A DNA stretch of 10,378 bases, taken from positions 1-10,378 of the forward strand of contig SVCR01000034.1 of NCBI GenBank assembly GCA_015058265.1, written 5' to 3'. Of the stretch, positions 6,180 through 10,378 are shown in pieces; the stretch's first letter is position 1, and every line of letters begins with the position of its first letter. The translations under genes were made by a program, and so were the position numbers. A model generated the notes under the pieces. That model searched no databases, was not told the origin of the DNA, and saw nothing but the letters and a program-made list of their open reading frames with translations. The stretch is from Clostridiales bacterium (lineage in GTDB: Bacteria; Bacillota_A; Clostridia; Peptostreptococcales; Anaerovoracaceae).

Positions 6180-8303
6180 ATGATCAGAAACAACAATCAC
6201 AGAAACAAATTTGAATATAGACCGACCGGCAGCAGGGGTGTGGGTATCGCTGCCCGCTGCCTGTCTTTAGTTGTCGCGGCTCTGCTCTTTGCGTCGCAAG
6301 GTGTTATTCAGGTGTCCGCGCTTACAGGAAATTCGGGGCTCTATCTGTCTGAGGAGCTCGCTGTCGGATTGTATGATCAGAACGGTTCCGAGGCAGAGGA
6401 GGAGTCATACGCTTATGCAGATAGCGGAGATATTGTTGCTGTGACTGAAGAGGATCTGCCGGACAGCGATGACGAGGACAGAAAAGCTGTTCTCAAGGCC
6501 GGAGCCGATACCTATGCAGAGGCTCTTACCAGAAGATATGATCCTAAAGAAGGAAAGTTCGAATTGAACGGAAACACCAGGTTCTATATCGTTTCCAAGA
6601 AACAGCCGCCTGAAAGGCTGATAGAAACAGTCCGCCTGATGGATTCGAGATTCGCCGCTGACGGTATACCTTCCGATAAACCACTCGCTGTAGTGTGGGG
6701 GCGGGAAGGAGATTCGAAAGCCGGTGATATAGTCATTTCTATGACTGACAGAGATCACTTCAAGGCAGGCGTCGTGACGCCTGACATCGATCAGGCTTAT
6801 AACCTCGAGATATCTGACAGGATCAATCTTGAAGCCTGCTCTGATGACGGGATATGGTACGGACTGACTACACTTCTCCAGATAGCTCATGAGAAGAAAT
6901 CCGGGAAGAAAGCCGAGGACGGCAGCGTATCACTTGACTGCGCTGAGATCAAAGACGCTCCTGAGTTCAGGGAGAGAACTGTGTTCCTCGACTGCGGGCG
7001 TAAGTACTTTCCTAAAGAATGGATAGAGAATTACATCAGGCGTTCATCCTTCCAGAAATACAACACTATTATCCTGCATTTCTCAGAGGCGGAGGGATAC
7101 AGGCTTGATTCGGATGCTTTTCCGTGGCTGACAAGCGGGCTCGATTCGCTGAACAAGGATGATATCGCTGAGATAGTAGAGACCGCCCATAAATATCATA
7201 TGGACGTGATCCCGTCATTCGATGTGCCGGGTCATAACACATATATCGTAGAGAGATATGCTGACTATGTCGCGGATCATAAGAAATTCTCGTTTACCTG
7301 CGATGGTAAGAAATATGATTCCAAGACCAAGGGCTTTGGCTCGATAGCCAATCACTTCTCGAACAACGGAGATACTCGTGATTCGACCAGCATCGGCATA
7401 GATATCACCAAGGAGCATGCCAGAGCGTTCATAAATATTCTCCTGGATGAATACGCGGATCTCTTCGGAAGCCTTGGCTGCACAAAGTTCGACATAGGCG
7501 GGGATGAGATCATCGGATGGTATAATTTCAACCTTGGCGGTGAAAGCATGTCATACAGCAACAGATGGAACTTCCTCGATCATTGGGCCAAGTATGCCAA
7601 GGAAGAGCTCGGGATCAAGAAGGGGAGCTCCAGCGATGCTTTCATCAGCTATCTGAATTCTACAGCGGAGAGGCTTGAAGCCAAGGACTTCACGGTCAGA
7701 GTGTTCAATGACGATATCGACATAAACGATGACCAGCATGTCAAGCTCAAAGACAGCATAGAGATCGCATACTGGAACGGACACGATAACAGCGGCGAGC
7801 ACTTTGCCAAACAAGGGCATACAGTCTATCACTGCATATCGCTTTGGTGCTATTACGTGCTGAGGACAGATCACGGCGGTGACATTATGAACAATAAGTA
7901 CTGGTCTGTTAACGCTGAGAATATATATAAGAATTGGGATCCTGCTTCGTTCGCAAGCAGCGCTTCCAAGTACAGGCCGGTTCCGGAGGGATCGCAGGGC
8001 GGCGGATATTTCTGCATCTGGTGTGACTTCCCTGATTACAAGAATTATAAAGAAATATGGAAGGAAACAGAGCTCAAGACCTGGTCGAACAGCAGCAAAC
8101 TGTGGAACAGCAAGGTGAACAGTAAGAAGTCCGGCATAGCTGCAGCTCCTTCATATGAGGAGATGAAGGAATTTGCCCTCGGACTGGAAAGCTTCCCGGG
8201 TTACAGCGGCAAGCCGACCAAGCTCAAAGACCTGCCTGAAGCCCCGGCACCGGAGCAAATAGAGAGCAAAAGTCTCTTCGGGAGGCTGTTTGCGGAAGAC
8301 TAA
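6180..8303 (+). CDS. Secreted glycoside hydrolase family 20 enzyme (beta-N-acetylhexosaminidase-like)
   Basis: Predicted extracellular exo-hydrolase removing terminal GlcNAc/GalNAc (or a GlcNAc-containing disaccharide) from glycans by substrate-assisted catalysis. The 707-residue product begins with a long Arg/Asn-rich n-region and a hydrophobic segment (about 27-44) ending in QVSA, giving likely signal peptidase I cleavage after A47. An acidic, probably disordered stretch (60-105) follows. A GH20b-like alpha/beta domain spans about 110-250 and a TIM barrel about 262-620. Barrel landmarks are GRKYFP (273-278), HFSEAEGYRL (300-309), FDVPGH (347-352), the catalytic Asp-Glu pair in GGDEI (D442-E443), YWNGH (531-535) and IWCD (613-616). 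Several positions flanking the active site deviate from textbook hexosaminidases. No LPXTG anchor or carbohydrate-binding module is seen, so it is released or held by an uncleaved signal anchor. An AGG Shine-Dalgarno core lies 9 bases before the ATG. Family firm; substrate open. Confidence 0.87.
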   Translation: MIRNNNHRNKFEYRPTGSRGVGIAARCLSLVVAALLFASQGVIQVSALTGNSGLYLSEELAVGLYDQNGSEAEEESYAYADSGDIVAVTEEDLPDSDDEDRKAVLKAGADTYAEALTRRYDPKEGKFELNGNTRFYIVSKKQPPERLIETVRLMDSRFAADGIPSDKPLAVVWGREGDSKAGDIVISMTDRDHFKAGVVTPDIDQAYNLEISDRINLEACSDDGIWYGLTTLLQIAHEKKSGKKAEDGSVSLDCAEIKDAPEFRERTVFLDCGRKYFPKEWIENYIRRSSFQKYNTIILHFSEAEGYRLDSDAFPWLTSGLDSLNKDDIAEIVETAHKYHMDVIPSFDVPGHNTYIVERYADYVADHKKFSFTCDGKKYDSKTKGFGSIANHFSNNGDTRDSTSIGIDITKEHARAFINILLDEYADLFGSLGCTKFDIGGDEIIGWYNFNLGGESMSYSNRWNFLDHWAKYAKEELGIKKGSSSDAFISYLNSTAERLEAKDFTVRVFNDDIDINDDQHVKLKDSIEIAYWNGHDNSGEHFAKQGHTVYHCISLWCYYVLRTDHGGDIMNNKYWSVNAENIYKNWDPASFASSASKYRPVPEGSQGGGYFCIWCDFPDYKNYKEIWKETELKTWSNSSKLWNSKVNSKKSGIAAAPSYEEMKEFALGLESFPGYSGKPTKLKDLPEAPAPEQIESKSLFGRLFAED

Positions 8304-8457
8304 AGTGACTTGATCGAACAGAAAAATGACAAGTCACATTCTCACAAACAACACCGTTTCTACATATTCATGGACTAATATGAGAGTGTACAGAGAGATA
8401 ATAATAACCTCTGAAATAAAACCTCCATATTATTTCCATATAATACCTAAGACAATC

Positions 8458-8496
8458 AAACAAAGAGCGATGACACCGGGTCATCGCTCTTTGTTT
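8458..8496. terminator. Bidirectional intrinsic terminator between converging genes
   Basis: A perfect 17-bp stem (8458-8474 with 8480-8496) surrounds a five-base ACCGG loop. The lower stem is A-rich on the left and T-rich on the right (TTTGTTTT), so a U-tract is produced in both directions. It lies about 155 bases after the GH20 stop and about 22 bases after the stop of the opposing ABC permease gene. The 8304-8457 stretch before it is AT-rich and shows no convincing gene. Confidence 0.9.
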
Positions 8497-8517
8497 TGTA
8501 TAAATCTCATTGAATGA

Positions 8518-10378
8518 TCATTCTGTTCGGAGTGCGACTACAGGGTCCTTGCGGGCGGCCATGCCCGAAGGTATGAGCCCTGCGATAAATGTGAGGAAAA
8601 TGCTGATCAGGATGAGTATTGCTCCGCCTGCCAGAGGCAGGACAGCGCGCAATGCCTTGATCTTGGTCAGATTCAGAAGTATGCTGTTGATCGGTATCAG
8701 GAGCAGCAAGCTGGCTCCGATACCTATTATTCCCGCGCACAGACCTACGATGATGGTCTCAGCATTGAATATCCTGGAGATATCTTTCTTGGAAGCGCCG
8801 ATCGCCCTGAGTATACCTATCTCTTTGGTCCGTTCAAGGACGGATATGTAGGTAATGACTCCTATCATGATCGAAGATACTATCAGCGATATCGCGACGA
8901 AAGCGATAAGAACATAGCTGACTGCGTTGGTGATCGTCTTTACGGATTTCATCATTATCCCGGTCAGATCTGTATAGCTGATAACGAGATCTTCTTCACC
9001 CCTGTCCTGCATATCCTTGTTGTAATCATCTATGAACGCAAGGAACTTCTCTTTGCTCTCGAAGTCTTTCAGATAGAATGACATCGATGCCGGATTCTTG
9101 TGATCTGCATAGCCGAGCTTGCGCAGATTTGCTTCGTAGCTCGAATCATCATTGCCTGACATGTATGCTGTGATCAGCCTGGTGAGCTCTTCTTCGTCCA
9201 TCTTCATGGTGAACGCGGAGGCTATACCGGCAGGATCTACCTTGAACATCTTGCCCATCTCCATTGAGATCTTGCCAAGAGCGGGGCCGACATCACCTGC
9301 GTCCTGCATCATCTTTATTCCCTTGGCATATGGTTCAAGACCTGCCTTGAGCTCCTTGGATTCAAGGAATTCCTCTGTTGCCTTAGGAATGATCAGAGCA
9401 AGAGGGGAGACTGACGGAATATCGCCGCCCGGGACCGTTCCGCCCTGATCGCTGCCGCCGTCTCCGGAACCTTCATCTCCGGATCCGCTGCCATCAGAAC
9501 TGCCGCCAGCGGAGCCGCCGTCCTGGCTGCTGCCGTCACCTGAACCGTCATCCTGTCCGCCGTCGGCACCACCTTCATCTCCGGATCCGCTGCCTGTTTC
9601 GTCACTTGTTTCTGATCCGCCATCGCCGGAGCTGTCGCTTTGCCCCTGGTCAGGCTTACCGGAGCTGCCGCCTGAAGGCTTGCTGCCCGGCAGCTTAGAG
9701 GTGTCTATCGCAGGCAGGCTCTTAAGAGCTTTCTTAAGAGCGTCGGCATAAGCTGCGGCCAACTTCTTGACGACAGCATAATGCTTGCCGTTCTTGTCTT
9801 TCTTAAGGTTGTCCGCCAGAGCCTTATCGATGGCATCATCGTTGACTTTGGTCGGGTTCATTTCCATGAGCTGATCAGCCATCCCGCTGCAGACAGCAGA
9901 AAGCTCTTTCATGACCTGATCGATGATCTCCTCAGGCGTATCATTCTTGGACAGCTCCTTAGCAGTGTCCATCGTGATCTTCTTTATAATATTCTCGAGA
10001 TCGGACGCTGAGAGATTACCGCCCAGAGCGCTGGCGAGCTTATCGGAATCGATGCTGATCATATCCTCAAAGCCGAGACCTTCATCGGTCTTGTTCCTGA
10101 TATCCTCAAAGCTCTTCCCGGAGAATACATCGGTATTCTTCATCTCCCGCTGGATCTTGACTATTTCAGACTTCTTGGCGTATTTGATCATATGATCAGT
10201 CAGGGACGGAAGGTAACCGATACCCATGGACATAGCATTCGCGCCGTTAGGATCTTTAGGACACACGATACCCGATATATGTATCTTCTCGCCTTTACGG
10301 ATCAGATCCTTCATATAGTCATCGTCATCCGACATGTCTTCCCAAACGTTGTAGGAGTCGTTGCGCCTGTAGAGATCG
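8518..10378 (-). CDS. FtsX-domain ABC transporter permease, C-terminal part (cut by window edge)
   Basis: Membrane subunit or domain of a MacB/FtsX-type ABC transporter. The reading frame stays open to the window edge, so the true start and any N-terminal ATPase domain lie outside. Numbered from the in-frame Met at 10335, residues 1-461 are predicted extracytoplasmic, split by a Gly/Ser/Asp-rich linker (about 216-306). Three membrane helices follow (about 472-498, 527-550, 571-594), as expected for the last three of the four FtsX helices. The hallmark ERTKEIGILRAIGASKKDI lies at about 500-518, between helices, and the protein ends ARKDPVVALRTE, the usual FtsX tail. The Met at 10335 is not a plausible gene start: 14 more in-frame codons continue to the edge, and a first membrane helix is missing. 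Such permeases commonly export lipoproteins or peptides, or act mechanically on the envelope; this one's role is unknown. Homologues in Clostridia often fuse ATPase and permease, but that cannot be seen here. Confidence 0.88.
   Translation of the reverse strand, partial: DLYRRNDSYNVWEDMSDDDDYMKDLIRKGEKIHISGIVCPKDPNGANAMSMGIGYLPSLTDHMIKYAKKSEIVKIQREMKNTDVFSGKSFEDIRNKTDEGLGFEDMISIDSDKLASALGGNLSASDLENIIKKITMDTAKELSKNDTPEEIIDQVMKELSAVCSGMADQLMEMNPTKVNDDAIDKALADNLKKDKNGKHYAVVKKLAAAYADALKKALKSLPAIDTSKLPGSKPSGGSSGKPDQGQSDSSGDGGSETSDETGSGSGDEGGADGGQDDGSGDGSSQDGGSAGGSSDGSGSGDEGSGDGGSDQGGTVPGGDIPSVSPLALIIPKATEEFLESKELKAGLEPYAKGIKMMQDAGDVGPALGKISMEMGKMFKVDPAGIASAFTMKMDEEELTRLITAYMSGNDDSSYEANLRKLGYADHKNPASMSFYLKDFESKEKFLAFIDDYNKDMQDRGEEDLVISYTDLTGIMMKSVKTITNAVSYVLIAFVAISLIVSSIMIGVITYISVLERTKEIGILRAIGASKKDISRIFNAETIIVGLCAGIIGIGASLLLLIPINSILLNLTKIKALRAVLPLAGGAILILISIFLTFIAGLIPSGMAARKDPVVALRTE
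9418..9687 (-). repeat. Gly/Ser/Asp-rich linker-coding low-complexity tract with a 24-base direct repeat
   Basis: About 90 codons encode almost only Gly, Ser and Asp, with some Glu, Gln and Thr. Two identical 24-base copies lie at 9469-9492 and 9571-9594, each encoding GSGSGDEG. They start 102 bases apart, exactly 34 codons, so both are in the same reading frame. The tract lies within the extracytoplasmic part of the ABC permease. Confidence 0.85.

Noticed and set aside
8326..8517. 63-codon frame between the GH20 gene and the ABC permease gene
   Set aside because: It runs through the 17-bp terminator hairpin, has no Shine-Dalgarno sequence and lies in AT-rich intergenic DNA; its translation resembles nothing.
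9393..9687. CRISPR-like or tandem intergenic repeat array
   Set aside because: The repetitive look comes from Gly/Ser/Asp codons in a single open frame of the ABC permease; only one 24-base pair is identical and there are no regular spacers.

Overview
The window looks like ordinary chromosome of an anaerobic, low-to-mid GC Bacillota (class Clostridia, Eubacteriales-like). This is inferred from protein family resemblance: a clostridial-type isocitrate/isopropylmalate dehydrogenase, an AGCS symporter with the 'NEAGEGTA' variant motif, a large FtsX-type ABC permease, AGG/GGA-type ribosome binding sites and short stem-loop terminators. No rRNA, tRNA, transposase, integrase, phage gene, CRISPR array or plasmid origin is visible. 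I found no clearly novel multi-gene system.

Layout, left to right on the + strand. A decarboxylating isocitrate-type dehydrogenase (56-1246) is probably the last gene of an operon entering from the left. A 262-base intergenic stretch follows, with a composite terminator and a possible extended -10 promoter. Next is a sodium:alanine/glycine symporter (1509-2909) closed by a strong intrinsic terminator (2941-2969). An AEC-family permease (3088-4029) follows; its only usable start codon sits directly behind an extended -10 element, so its mRNA may be leaderless. A possible 41-codon ORF starts on the AEC stop codon (TGATG) and runs into a class I/II PLP aminotransferase of the HisC/CobD type (4138-5307). 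After a hairpin-rich gap comes a MntP-type manganese exporter with a GTG start (5410-6063), then a secreted GH20 beta-hexosaminidase-type enzyme (6180-8303).

The right end is on the - strand: the C-terminal part of an FtsX-domain ABC transporter permease (8518-10378), truncated by the window edge. It converges on the GH20 gene, and the two share a 17-bp bidirectional terminator (8458-8496). The permease carries a Gly/Ser/Asp-rich linker of about 90 residues containing a 24-base in-frame DNA repeat.

Functionally, the left half concerns central carbon and amino acid metabolism: a 2-oxoglutarate-forming dehydrogenase, amino acid uptake, organic anion/amino acid export or import, and transamination. 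The right half is cell-envelope work: metal export, extracellular glycan trimming, and an ABC permease with a large extracytoplasmic domain. Co-regulation between these units is not shown by the sequence beyond the close spacing of AEC, aminotransferase and MntP.
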